A stretch of DNA of 64,000 nt from Siphonodentalium dalli. Lineage: Eukaryota; Mollusca; Scaphopoda; Gadilida; Siphonodentaliidae. Positions 32,123 through 42,478 of this stretch are shown in pieces. The translations under genes were made by a program, and so were the position numbers. The stretch is taken from positions 131,323,129-131,387,128 of the forward strand of contig CP136064.1 of assembly GCA_032622095.1 (NCBI GenBank). The letters run 5' to 3'. Numbering within the stretch: position 1 is the first letter of the stretch; each line of letters begins with the position of its first letter. The notes under the pieces are model-generated. The model searched no databases. It was not told where the DNA came from and was given only the letters and a program-made list of their open reading frames with translations.

Positions 32123-33892
32123 TTCCCTGGGACTGAACGTGTGCCACTGATTGGCCAGTGACAGGTTCAGGTGGCCTGTACCCGTGAGTGTTCATGTGTA
32201 TTCCATTGGACTGAACCTGTGTTACTGATTGGCCAGTGACAGGTTCAGGTGGCCTGTAGTGGGGATGTGTCACAACCGGTACTGTTACTGGCTGTTGGAC
32301 AACGCGAGTGGCATGTGCTGCCCCTCTGTGTATCACCAGCTCCCTAGTAGTACCGTCATTTGTGATAGGCTTACTCGGTTGACCTGTCCCACCGGTTCGG
32401 TCGGTCTCACAGTTGGGCCTTCCCGTCAAGTGGCGGTCATCGTCACTTGACGGACATCCTTGCCCCCATGTCAAGCGACTGTTATCGTCCCTGGCATTAT
32501 AATTATCTTGGCCTGGCATCAGTTCGTGAGTAATGGTCCTATGATAGCCACCATCGCTCGATCTAGGTTTGTTCAATTGCATTAAATCTTCAAACAACCC
32601 AAATCGCTGTTCGATGTCAGCCAATTGACTGTCCAGATTAGCCGTGGTGTGATGGTATAGTTACTATCATCACATGATAAGCCGACCAGTCCTCCTGTCC
32701 ATTGATGGTTATTATCACTACCGTGGTAATTACTGTTTGGCGGCTCATATTCTCGTGGGCTTTGGTCCTCCTCTGGAAACCCTTCCCTATAATGGTCAGC
32801 CGCATTAGCCCTTGGTTTGTTTAATCTGCTTAAACTCTCCAACAACCCAAATCGTTGTTCCAGCTCTGCCACTTTATTATTCATTTTATTTGCCATGCGA
32901 CGGTCATCGTCACTGGCCCTATGATTATTATTTGAGTGGCTGTAGTCATATTTTGTCGTTTGGATTTCCGATGCGTATTGGCCGTGGTCATAATTAGCAA
33001 AGGCCTGTCCCGAGTAATGGCCATGATTACTCACAACCGGTCTGAGGTATGGTCGTGGGGCCCTGTGCATATCCAGTGAGTCATTCTGGGGTTTTATATA
33101 AGGATCTTTTGGTCGTACCCCCCCCCCCCCCCCCCTCTCATCACCCCTGGTCTTTCGCACTTCAGCAATCAATTTTACTCTTTCCTGAGCATATACAGAC
33201 AAGTCATTTGTCCTAGTTGGGGGGATGGCCGATACAACTTTGCCGGGGATGGCTGACTGGATGTCACCATGTGATATAGGGGCCTCCGAATTTTCCTCAT
33301 CGCTACTGACTTCCAGTTTTGATAAAAAAAAATTGCCCCGGAAGAGGTGTGTATACCTGTCGTCGGACTGTGAACTATTACTGCCCACTCCCGACTTCTC
33401 TGGATTGTAGCGTTTATTTATCAGGTCCTCTTCCGGATGAACTATATTGCTATTCGGGGTGTCATGGCATAACCCGATTGAACAGTTGGGTCTATGTTCG
33501 GTGGAGGAAATTCTTTCTGTTTTCTGGACTTGATAGTCAATACAATTTTTTTTATTCACGACTCTGTGTTTGGAGCGAAAGAATATGTCGGTATCCTGCA
33601 AATTACTTGCATTAGTTCATGTCGGCACACATTTTATAAGGCCTGAAATGTTCAACAACAAATTTACTGTTTCAGTATCACAACATGCCTGCTGGCATGG
33701 GTTAGTGATCTCCACACACGTGTAATTTGCATCAGGGACCCATATTAGCTTGAGTGATATTATCTCGCCAACGGCAAGTGTCCGAAATCCACCCAACCAC
33801 GTGCCTATCGATAGCAAACATTCATATACACTCTTAGTTGTGCAAAGAGAAACAGAGTAATGGCGAGAGGAAGCACACAAGTCTCCTGACAA
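32109..33892 (-). pseudogene. Long broken reading frame: Cys-rich N-part, disordered middle, repeated helix
   Basis: I do not recognise the family. One frame runs from 33892 to 32582, interrupted only by TGA at 33619-33617, where CGA would be a one-base change. It then shifts near 32645 into the frame ending at 32109. The N-terminal part has about nine Cys and two N-glycosylation sequons (NYT, NIS), suggesting an extracellular domain. Minus-strand sequence just upstream could encode a signal-like peptide in another frame. The middle is polar and low-complexity (YAQERVKLIAEVRKTRG; a Gly run from a C-tract at 33119). A helix is duplicated: VAELEQRFGLLESLSRLNKP and ADIEQRFGLFEDLMQLNKPR. The C-terminus has two YRPPEPVTGQSV repeats. 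The frame is clearly longer than chance in this base composition, so it once encoded a protein. Confidence 0.5.
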
Positions 33893-34029
33893 CGTTTCGT
33901 CTGTTTAAAATTTGCTGTGAAACAGATGGTTAACAATGCGACAAATAATGGAAAAAAACACATAAACATGTCATTCCTTATACATTCAAAACATTCAAGT
34001 TTCTAAATAAATTGTTTGTCGGAATATTC

Positions 34030-34096
34030 GCGTCCGCGGTTAATCAATGTGATTTCTGAAGCGCGTCCAACGTTACATGATAACGTCTCCTCGTTA
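34030..34096 (-). repeat. Inner degenerate module, mirror of 31160-31228
   Basis: In minus sense: GAGTAACGAGGAGACG, then ATGTAACGTTGGACGCG. The outer-to-inner distance here (about 390 bp) is close to that on the left side (about 380 bp), and 'gtttccagcaa' again precedes it. Confidence 0.5.
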
Positions 34097-34449
34097 CTCG
34101 TTGATTATAATGCTAACTATTCGAATTGCTGGAAACTGGTTGCTTGGCGGTGGTCGTGTTGCTTATATTTCAATGACAGGGATCGCGGCGGTACCTCAAC
34201 GTCATGAATTGTTCAGATTTGCACGTGATAACATTATTTTTTGGGTCAATTTGCGTGCAATTTCAGGGTTTTGCAACAACTTTCCTCTTTATACATTAAT
34301 TGTGGACACGTTGACATCAATTTAGCACCCACCGATTTAGACTAATATTGTCCCAAAACACTACGCACACTAACACATAGGTAGATTAATTTTTAAAAGC
34401 ATTTACTCACCATTTTCCTGACCAGCCCGAGACAATTTCTTCACATGGA

Positions 34450-34502
34450 AGTCGCGTCCGTCGTTACTTATCCGGGTCATCGTTACACGGATGACCAGCG
34501 TG
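34450..34502 (-). repeat. 53-bp module, right copy, inverted, at the 5' end of the minus-strand frame
   Basis: It matches 30766-30818 in reverse complement at 51 of 53 positions. In minus sense, 39 bases later there is ATG followed directly by GTGAGT, a strong donor at 34410. An acceptor TCTGTTTCACAG lies near 33920. The arrangement (module, short first exon, donor) is the same as on the left side for the plus-strand gene. Confidence 0.7.
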
Positions 34503-34594
34503 ACTATAGACCTAAATGTTAGTATGTTACAAGCTGCAATCTTCAGAGTGTGCAATAAACATAGAACAACACAGTTGTGTGAACATGTTAACGT

Positions 34595-34680
34595 TATTGC
34601 ACTCGTTTGTCGTGCCGCGAGGTAAAACTCGAACCTCCGGTTCTCGTTTTACCATCGCGTCACAACACACTCGTGCAATA
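34595..34680. repeat. Fold-back palindrome, diverged
   Basis: The arms are about 40 bp with TATTGCACTCGT, 'gtaaaactcgaacc' and complements around a GGTT/AACC centre. The left flank 'aataaacatagaacaacac' relates it to the ACAGAAC-ended palindromes at 19697 and 28959. Confidence 0.65.
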
Positions 34681-34793
34681 GGAATCGGGGAGCTAAATGT
34701 GTTCTAGAGTCGGGGAGCGAGTACACCGTGGAATGCTAAAGGTGAAGGTAACTGAAGAATGACCTTCACCTGATACACGCGACACGTTATTAA

Positions 34794-35263
34794 AGGTACT
34801 CAATCCGTAAAGAGGGTCCCCATCTCAACAGATTCCAACAACAACAATCCGATCAGAGGGTCCTATATTACTATTTCTTTGGCTTTGGGGGTAACACATA
34901 TTTGATTCGAGTCGAGGAACCCATCAAACAAAGCTCAGAGTTATTAGATATTGATTTTTGAAATTTGTTATTAACTCGAGATGAGTACTAACAACTGCCG
35001 TAATCTGCTCTGGATGTGTACTCCAAATCTATTCAAACAGACAAGGATGGATAACTCTAAAATCAAGTGGTAATTTTAACGCAATTTTGACTGAGTTCTG
35101 GGCCAGATAGTATTCCCGATAATGAAAAATAATAGATTTCTAAAAATCGATATCTAACAAATCTGAGCTTTGATGGGCGACTTCCTCGACTCGAATCAAA
35201 TATCTTTGACCCCCGAAGCCATTGAAATAGTAATTGAGAGGAGTTTTATCGGATTGAGTACCT
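34794..35263 (+). mobile_element. TTAA-flanked MITE, copy 1 (470 bp)
   Basis: Terminal inverted repeats AGGTACTCAATCCG (34794) and CGGATTGAGTACCT (ending 35263) are flanked on both sides by TTAA (34790-34793 and 35264-35267). The interior, for example 'ggtccccatctcaacagatt' and 'tttgattcgagtcgaggaac', is nearly identical to 48008-48476. TTAA target duplication is typical of piggyBac-type transposition, although the TIR does not start with the usual CCC. Confidence 0.8.
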
Positions 35264-35663
35264 TTAAAGGATGACATCGCGTTTATTTGATTTGTACATC
35301 ATATCTAAATAATTTAAACTGGTGAATGAATGGGGGAATTGAATTTTGTGAGCGGGAAATATATTTAACTATAGCTGCTGTAAGTCTGGGTTTTTCCAGA
35401 TCAAATTTGGCTGTGTGATAGCCCTGTCGTACACTTGGGGATTTATTTTAAAAAGTAAACACATGACCTATGATTTTTCATGCATTTTCGTGATCAACTG
35501 GTGTCAATCTAGCTAGGTAAACATCACTGGTATGGCCTGTATAAGGCTTCAATTCAGTGACTTTGGCCGAAACGTTAACACTGTCGCCTATGGGAAACCA
35601 TTTAGTTCAGTGATTCCAATAACGTTAACCAGTTCACACACTTGTGTCGTTCTATCTGTGTAT

Positions 35664-35747
35664 GTACCAAAGTTCCAATCCCCAAGTTAGGGGTTAACAG
35701 TTCCGTTTCCACTCAAGTTATTGCCTTGGGGATTGGAACGTTGGTAC
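35664..35747. repeat. Short inverted repeat (GTACCAAAGTTCCAATCCCC arms)
   Basis: Arms of 23 bp at 35664-35686 and 35725-35747 are complementary with one or two mismatches. The flanking 'ttgtgtcgttctatctgtgt' resembles the outer end of the ACAGAAC palindrome family, so this may be a nested fold-back. Confidence 0.6.
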
Positions 35748-35764
35748 AAACATGTCTATTATGC

Positions 35765-36138
35765 ACAATAGCGCATGTGTCGTCTCACTCGGACCCATGG
35801 GGAGGGGCGGGAGGGTGCGGTCCGGTGCGATCGGTTTGTAGTAGGACCCGGCCGTTATCTCCTAATTTATAACTTGTATTGTAAATGGGTTAAACTTTCT
35901 CATAGTTCCAGACTTGAATAACGGCAAGGCATGGGTTATTAAACACCGAGTGATGGAACGAACGTGACAGGCATATGAATTATTATTTTGTATATACCTT
36001 ACGAGTTTTGAATGTCGTAAAGACACATCTTACCCGAGCCGTAATTCATAACGATTTCGATATTAAACATAAAATCTTCTAGATTCAAATGCGGGTCGCC
36101 TTATGTACAGCAGTATTCGAAACACAAATTATATTTAA
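35765..36138. other. Non-coding DNA
   Basis: A GC-rich patch at 35790-35855 and otherwise unremarkable sequence; no feature recognised. Confidence 0.35.
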
Positions 36139-36753
36139 CTAGCCGATGAGCCCGACGTTGTCCGGGCTATTCAATCCGGGCTATTCAAAAACAAAAATCG
36201 ATAGCTCTACCCGTTTCCGAGATCTGGTCTGCGCATGCGCGAAGCTGGCGTCGCACGGGCTCGGCGACCCGATAAAATTCGTATCCGGGGCAAGATACAT
36301 TCACATACCAAATTTCAAGTCGATAGCTCCACCCGTTTCCGAGATCTGGTCTGCGTATGCCCGAAGCTGGCGTCGCACGGGCTCGGCGACCCGATAAAAT
36401 TCGTATCCGGGGCAAGATACATTCACATAGCAAATTTCAAGTCGATAGCTCTACCCGTTTCCTAGATCTCGTCTGCGCATGCGCGAAGCTGGCGTCGCAC
36501 GGGCTCGGCGTCCCGATAAAATTCGTATCCGGGGCAAGATACATTCACATAGAAAATTTCAAGTCGATAGCTCCACCCGTTTCCGAGATCTCGTCTGCGC
36601 ATGCGCTACACAGGCGCCGCACGGGCTCGCCTGGTCAAACTACACACACGTACCAAGTTTCGTCCCGATCGGTCGAGAATCGTAGATTTGTATAAATGAC
36701 AGACAAACATACAGACAGACAGACAGACAGAGGTCTTCAAAATATATATGAGT
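36139..36753 (-). mobile_element. Helitron-like non-autonomous element, solo inverted copy
   Basis: This is the same family as 21188-23262 on the opposite strand. In minus sense it has CTCATATATATTTTGAAGAC with a (TCTG)n tract, the unique segment, three clean units of 122 bp, the hairpin AGCCCGGACAACGTCGGGCT and CTAG (36142-36139), followed by T. The expected first T of the 5' TC is an A here. The 122-bp spacing is exact (words at 36220, 36342, 36464, 36586), better kept than in the array. Confidence 0.82.
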
Positions 36754-38223
36754 TGTAATCTACATGCTATATAACAACAGTAGTCGGTTGGTGGCGAGCT
36801 ATAATTAATGCAATATATGTTATAGATGAGGTTTCAACTAATATGGACCAATGACCCATCAAATTTCGTCAGCAGGATTTACTTTCCAAAACATTACATC
36901 GGAAGGTTAACCTATGCGCGTGGTATCGAAAACCGTCATGCGTGGTTTAAACCATTTTTGAGTAACCGTTGTACGAGTTCATTCCGAGCTTCAACCCTAG
37001 AGTTGATTATGACGGGATTTCGTCTGTGCCCCACTTTCACGCGTAACGATGGGCATGTGAATATCGAGGAGGATGTTTTTTGCTGTACAATATGGATGGC
37101 AGTTTTTATCCTGGTCAACAGACGACTGTGTGAAGTTCCATTGAACAAGAAAATATACTTGAGTCGGAGGAATATTTTTCATTTAATCAGCCCATATACA
37201 AACAAATTTGATTAAACACTGGAGTTTTGACGATCCTACAATAGAACCATTACATATCTACACAATGAACTCGGAAAATATTTGAATTATGGCACATTTC
37301 ATGGGTATATTTTATAAAGATTACACTTATCGTCCGTCATCCTTAACAATAAATATGTTCAAACAAACAAACAAATAATCCTTAACCGTTGTTCGAGTTC
37401 TTAACCGGTAATCGAGTTCACGGATCTCCAGTGTGATTATCAAACACGTAAAGTGTGTGACTCTCGAGCCAAGCGGTCAACATCCGGAGTGCGTATAGTT
37501 ATAAATTATCCACTCACATTATTATCGGAAATGATGTTAATGCCAAACATCCTTCGCAGTGACAATATATATATTGCACATAATCGTTCTGGCGATGACG
37601 AGGGTCGTATATAGCTTTTATACGAACTTATAATGACATCCGGTTGGTTGCTGACAGATTGGTGGTCAATTCGCGTCAACACTATATAGCATTACATTAT
37701 ATATGTAGGTGATACTGTATAGTAATGATCGGAGTTCGTTATTGTTCGCGAGTGCAACCGATTAAGAGTGCAGTTTCGTTTAGGTATTATTGCAACATAG
37801 ATTAAACTTATACCCGATGCAGGGAATTTGGCAAAATTATAGGGTATTTGGATTATATACTTTCTACTGATTTACATGTTAAGTGACATAGATGTGAAGT
37901 ACCCATTGAATATATCTTTGTTGATTGCTTTGTCGGCAGTGAGGATGAATGCGTATGTTATTGAACTGGAATAACTGCTATATGTACGACCATGTTAGAC
38001 AGGATTGGATGCGCAGCATGAGAACATAAAGCTATCAGTAACTTCAAAGGATGTGTATGTTGTGTAGTCTCTGGATCCAAATCGATGCTACATGTATATA
38101 TACATAATATAATTTATGTCTCTGTGTGACGCCTGTTAAACAATAAAGGAGAATTAGTTTTCTAATTCCTTTGGAGATTTGGAGACAGTTCTGGCAATAC
38201 ATGTATCCAAATACGTCGCAAAT
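36754..38223. other. Upstream region of the Rho-family gene
   Basis: No second gene is recognised. The frame at 36826-37215 (129 codons) shows no domain and lies next to a transposon end. An acceptor-like GGAGACAG at about 38180-38187 could mark a spliced 5' UTR for the GTPase. No TATA box stands out. Confidence 0.4.
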
Positions 38224-38799
38224 ATGATACCAATAAAATGTGTAGTTGTTGGTGATGGAGGTGTTGGAAAGACATGTTTGCTCATTAGCTACACAACGAA
38301 CACTTTCCCAGGAGAATATGTGCCAACAGTGTTTGATAATTATGCGGCCCGGCTTTCTTTCGAAGGAAAAACATTTCAGCTTGCTCTATGGGATACTTCT
38401 GGTCAGGCTAATTATGACAGACTGAGGCCACTAGCTTACCCACAAACCGACATTTTCATTTTGTGCTTCTCCGTTGCTAGCAGCTATAGCCTAGAAAACG
38501 TCAAATCAAAATGGTGGCCCGAGATAAAGCACAATTGTCCGATGACCCCAATCATACTTGTGGGTACGAAATTCGACCTCCGAAGCAACGAGGAATTCAT
38601 CTCTAAACAGAACCGTAATAAGAATGCGATGGTTCCTCCCAGCGCAGGCAGAGCAATGGCCAGAGAAATAGGAGCTGTGCGGTATCTTGAGTGCTCTTCC
38701 TTAACTCAAATCGGTCTGAAAGATTTGTTCGATGAAGCCATTCGTTCTGTATTCAATTCGAAACGACAGCGTCCAAAGCGGAGATGCATTATCCTATGA
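38224..38799 (+). CDS. Rac/Cdc42-like small GTPase of the Rho family, intronless
   Basis: This is a complete protein of 191 residues, exactly the usual Rho-family length. It is a GTP-regulated switch for actin dynamics, anchored to membranes. Motifs: P-loop GDGGVGKT at 10-17, effector loop PTVFDNY with Thr35, WDTSGQ with Gln61, GTKFD for the guanine base, ECSSL as the G5 loop, the polybasic tail KRQRPKRR and the prenylation box CIIL, which favours geranylgeranylation. The start is ATG 38224; an in-frame TTG upstream adds residues absent from the family. It resembles Rac more than Rho or Cdc42. Oddities: Ser59 for the near-invariant Ala, Ala62-Asn63 where Rac has Glu-Asp, and Ser for Ala in the SAL motif. 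Rho genes are normally spliced, so this single exon may be a retrocopy; no stop or frameshift interrupts it, so it is probably functional. Confidence 0.9.
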   Translation: MIPIKCVVVGDGGVGKTCLLISYTTNTFPGEYVPTVFDNYAARLSFEGKTFQLALWDTSGQANYDRLRPLAYPQTDIFILCFSVASSYSLENVKSKWWPEIKHNCPMTPIILVGTKFDLRSNEEFISKQNRNKNAMVPPSAGRAMAREIGAVRYLECSSLTQIGLKDLFDEAIRSVFNSKRQRPKRRCIIL

Positions 38800-38914
38800 T
38801 AATGAACATTCTTTTACGAATCATTAATCACAGTCAAAAGAACCATGCGTGTCAAGTGTAGACAAACACAGTATGTATATGGATTTATTACACGATCCGA
38901 CATTTATACCATTC

Positions 38915-38920
38915 AATAAA
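38915..38920 (+). terminator. Poly(A) signal AATAAA of the Rho-family gene
   Basis: AATAAA lies 116 bp after the stop codon, in a suitable place for 3' end formation. Confidence 0.6.
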
Positions 38921-39409
38921 CCCATTCTATAGAATGTGATATGGAACGTTCGTTGCAAAACAGGAAATAGTGACAGGTGTACCAAAATGTATTATTGTTC
39001 CGCAAATGTGACCTTTTACTTCCAGTTTGTCGTCTGTTTACATTGCAATTAATATTGATTTTATTTCGATAATAATATATTTTGATATGACAAAATGTCG
39101 TATCAATTGATGGGAATATATTTTTTACTATATTTAGAAACTTAGATAGCGGTCTCAAGAATGGTGCTCCGGATGAATGCGAGCTCTAGCCGCAAAATGT
39201 CTCCAATTGAAATAGCTGATCCTCCATATGGAATTATCATTGTACATAAATGTGTTTTATGTAGTGTTTTATGTACAATGTCTTATTTACAACGCAGCTG
39301 AAATAAAGCAGAAACGATTAGTACATATGATAGCATATGTTATCAAGTCCGAATCATATATAAGTTAAATTATACATGAGCACGAATATATGGATAGGGT
39401 ATGAAAAAA

Positions 39410-39750
39410 TGAGATTCGTGGCTACCCCTCCGTCTCATCACCATATAGGCGACCCCATAATCATTGGGGGAAATGGAATCGCAGGGGCAAGTTATAGAAG
39501 CACTGTTTTCGAAATATAAACTATGTAACCATATACAGAGCTGACCCTTCTCCGCCTCATCACCATGGAGGTGACCCCATACGCATTGGGGAGAATGTAG
39601 ACGCAGAGCTAGGGCAAGCTATAAAAGTAACGAACTGGGAACGTAAACACTGCCAATATCAAACGAAACATCCATATTCAGAACCGAGGCTCACCGCGTC
39701 ATCGCAATGGAGACGACCCCATAACCGCATGGGTGGGTTAATCCGTCTCT
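39410..39750 (+). repeat. Three degenerate tandem units (CATCACCAT...GACCCCATA)
   Basis: Units at about 39419, 39541 and 39682 share 'gtctcatcaccat', GGCGACCCCATAA or GGTGACCCCATAC, and CATTGGGG. Spacing is 122 and 141 bp. They lie downstream of the GTPase gene with no coding content. Confidence 0.6.
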
Positions 39751-39892
39751 AGATGTGCATAAATCACAGCTTCGAATTAATAGATTTTTGTTGTGAAATA
39801 GATGATAAACTTCATTTTAATACCAAGTTCGAGATATCGGCCGTTCCACGCAATTTCAAATTCTTTTCCGCAGATTGTCATTCTATTCCATC

Positions 39893-41099
39893 CAGGGATG
39901 TGGCTAGAGGGGGGGGGGGTGTGGGGGGGTGTATCACCCCCCCCCCAGCAGAGAGCTATATTTTCAATAGTTGGAAATTTCATACCTGCCACAACGAAAT
40001 TTCACACCAACAATAGGTTGAAAATGTTCTTGTAGTTTGATTATAAAACAATTTATTGGGGGGAATTTATTGTTTTTCGACCAATATTTGCATATGTTCC
40101 TATTTTTTGTCAAAAATATTGACAGAAATGGACATCAGTTGGAAATTTTCCAACCTTAGGGGGGGGGGGGGGGTGACAGGTTGGAAATTTCCAACACTTG
40201 GAAAGCTTGTGTCCTGGTCCCTCCCCCGTGGCCAGTCAAAAACTTCTAGTTAATTTAAGAAAACAATATTGTCATACAATTGGTCAACATTGTCATTGGA
40301 ATTGTCATCAGTTGGAAAATTTCCAACCTAAGTAGGGTTTGAAATTTCCAACAGTAGGAAGGCTTGAGGCTAGTCTAGATGTTAGGATTTTGCGATTTTC
40401 TTGTTCAGATTTCAAATTTTTCGCACACCGGGCCGAACCATGGTCGGCCCGGTGTGTCATTGCCCCATCCACATGGCCAATACAAAACTGCTAATTAGTT
40501 TAGCAAAACAATATTTTACTACATTTGGTCAAACTTGTAGACATAAATGGTCATCAGTTGAAGAATTTTCCAACCTGAGGGGGAGCATGAGGTTTGAAAT
40601 TTCCAACACTAGGAAAGCTTCAGTTGAGGCCAGTCTATAGATGCTAGGTTTTGCGATTTTCTTGTATATAGTTTTCAAAATTTTCTCACACCGGGCCAAA
40701 CAACCATTGTCGGCCCGGTGTTTCCTGGTCTGTTGTCGGTTGCTGTGTGCATTTGTCTGGAATTAGATCACTAGTTGTTTTTTTGGGGGCAATTTTCAGG
40801 TTAAAATAGAAGCATGGCTTATGAATATATAGGAAATTAGGCCTGAGCATGAGGTACAAGGGGGGGGGGTGCAAATGGAATTATGCAAAAAGTTGTGTTG
40901 GTGCGATTCTGACTCAAGGGGGGGGGGGTGCAAATGGAATTATGCAAAAAGTTGTGTTGGTGTGGTTCCGACTCAAGGGGGTGAGGGGGGGGTATAAATG
41001 GAATTATGTTGGTGTGATTCCGACTCAAGGGGGGGGGGTGTGCAGTTGGAAATTCCCACGGTGCCCCCCCCCAACGGAGACCCTCTAGCCACATCCCTG
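39893..41099 (+). mobile_element. hAT-like non-autonomous element with G-rich internal tandems
   Basis: The termini CAGGGATGTGGCTAGAGGG (39893) and its complement ending CCACATCCCTG (41099) form inverted repeats; CAGGG ends are typical of hAT elements. The flanks 'tattccat' and 'aatcccat' could be a decayed 8-bp target duplication. A 14-bp direct repeat CCGCAGATTGTCAT lies just outside on both sides (39868-39881, 41114-41127). The interior has repeated 'gttggaaattttccaacct' modules (40130-40620), 'caccgggccgaaccatggtc' modules and a G-rich minisatellite at 40855-41040. No transposase is present. Part of the interior recurs at 23690-24120. Confidence 0.7.
40855..41040 (+). repeat. G-rich minisatellite inside the hAT-like element
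   Basis: Three units of about 55-70 bp read GGGGGGGGTGCAAATGGAAT, 'tatgcaaaaagttgtgttgg', 'tgattctgactcaa'. Runs of 8-11 G per unit could form G-quadruplexes on the plus strand. Confidence 0.75.
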
Positions 41100-41144
41100 A
41101 ATCCCATCCCATCCCGCAGATTGTCATGTCCCCTTCACCACAGT

Positions 41145-41237
41145 TCCCCATAACAAAAACTGACCCCACCCCAATAATATGACTTAATTCTATAGGATTA
41201 AGTATTATTGGGGTGGGGTCAATTTTTGTTCTGGGGA
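41145..41237. repeat. Fold-back palindrome (TCCCCAGAACAAAAA-type)
   Basis: Arms 41145-41187 and 41197-41237 are complementary through ACAAAAACTGACCCCACCCC and AATAATACTTAAT. The outer part TCCCCA(G/T)AACAAAAA is shared with the minimal element at 46760-46811. Confidence 0.8.
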
Positions 41238-41416
41238 CATGTGTCCTTCACCCCACCCGATTGTTTGAGAAATGGCGTAATTGATATCAGAAACGAGTTT
41301 TCGCGACGTCTGCGCAGTAGCGTTTACATGCAGCCAATCAAAATTGCTTATTACGCCACCTGTGGTGTATCTAGCTGCTGAGATTTTGATATTGCGTGGT
41401 GGACAGGGCGAATGTA

Positions 41417-41482
41417 CATTCTGAACTCCTCGACCTGTGACCGTCTGAAACGGTGACGGAATCTGACGAGGTTTGCCGAATG
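41417..41482 (+). repeat. Plus-strand copy of the TMEM120 upstream segment
   Basis: See 30022-30095. Here the copy lacks the 8-9-bp internal insertion. Downstream similarity continues weakly ('tatttatagagttggaaatt' against 'tatttgaaatagagttattt'). No TMEM120 exon follows. Confidence 0.65.
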
Positions 41483-41771
41483 GGCGAATGTATTCTTGTG
41501 GGGCTTTTATTTATAGAGTTGGAAATTCCGTTTATTTAAAAGTCGGAACTACGCGACCAGTAGGCCAAGTCCAGTAAAACGGTTCGTTATAGGTGCTGGT
41601 TGTTATTGTTATTTTAACGGAATTCTGAGTTGGTCATTCGCGAAACCAATATATTTTATATTCTATAATTAAAACCGTGGGTATATATAATATATGATCC
41701 TCTTTATGGATATTGTAGGAAGGTAAATTTAGCTAAAGCGGTGGGATATCTTGCAAGACAACACATTTCGG

Positions 41772-42478
41772 TTTGCGCTATAACTGCTCAATGTTTTAAG
41801 GTGTTACACAACGTCTGATAAAAAGAGTTCTATCTGGAATATTCACACTATTTTTTCAGAGAACATGCATAGAGTAAACATAGTCCTATCGGACTATCGT
41901 AAAGTAGTTCCGTTTAATTCGGGATTAATTAACCCTCAGACTGCCGAAACTGCCGACAATAAATTCGCTTGTTCGTGTCCCCCGAAAATCAAACTTGCCT
42001 GTTTAGAGGTCCCATTTTCGTGGCTAATGGTGATAGAATCACAATTTTTCAGTCAAGTTCATGGATAAATTACATTACACTTAATCGGCTTATGTCCGCG
42101 GCCATAAACCTGCGTTTTGATAACAATTTATTTGAGACAAACTGTTGCGCGGGTATCAGTCGGCGCTTATCGGTTGAAGTTATTATAATCGTGCAGCCTG
42201 CACGTGCAACAAGTGTTCAAATACAACAGAAAAAAAATACTATGTCAAATAAATAACGTGATCAATGGAGACAAGTTTCATTTCCGTGGGACACGAAAAA
42301 GCGAATTTAATGTCGTCAGTTTCGGCAGTCTGAGGGTTTTAATTAATCTCCTTTACGATATCCCGATAGGACTATGTTTACTCTATGTTCTCTGAACAAA
42401 AATGGTGTGAATATTCCCGATAGAACTCTTTTTATCAGACGTTTTGTAACACATTAAAACATTGAGCAGTTAGCGCAA
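41772..42478. mobile_element. Fold-back element with arms of about 200 bp
   Basis: Left arm 41773-41981 and right arm 42288-42478 are inverted copies with small indels; shared words include 'actgctcaatgttttaa', 'gtctgataaaaagagttcta', 'agtaaacatagtcctatcgg' and 'cctcagactgccgaaactg'. A 306-bp loop separates them. I see no coding region and no clear target duplication. Confidence 0.85.

Noticed and set aside
36146..36695. Overlapping frames with the same peptides as in 21-23 kb
   Set aside because: Same repeat family in the opposite orientation; no gene evidence.
36826..37215. 129-codon frame next to the Helitron-like copy
   Set aside because: Starts with ATG but shows no motif or codon bias that I can defend; could be chance.
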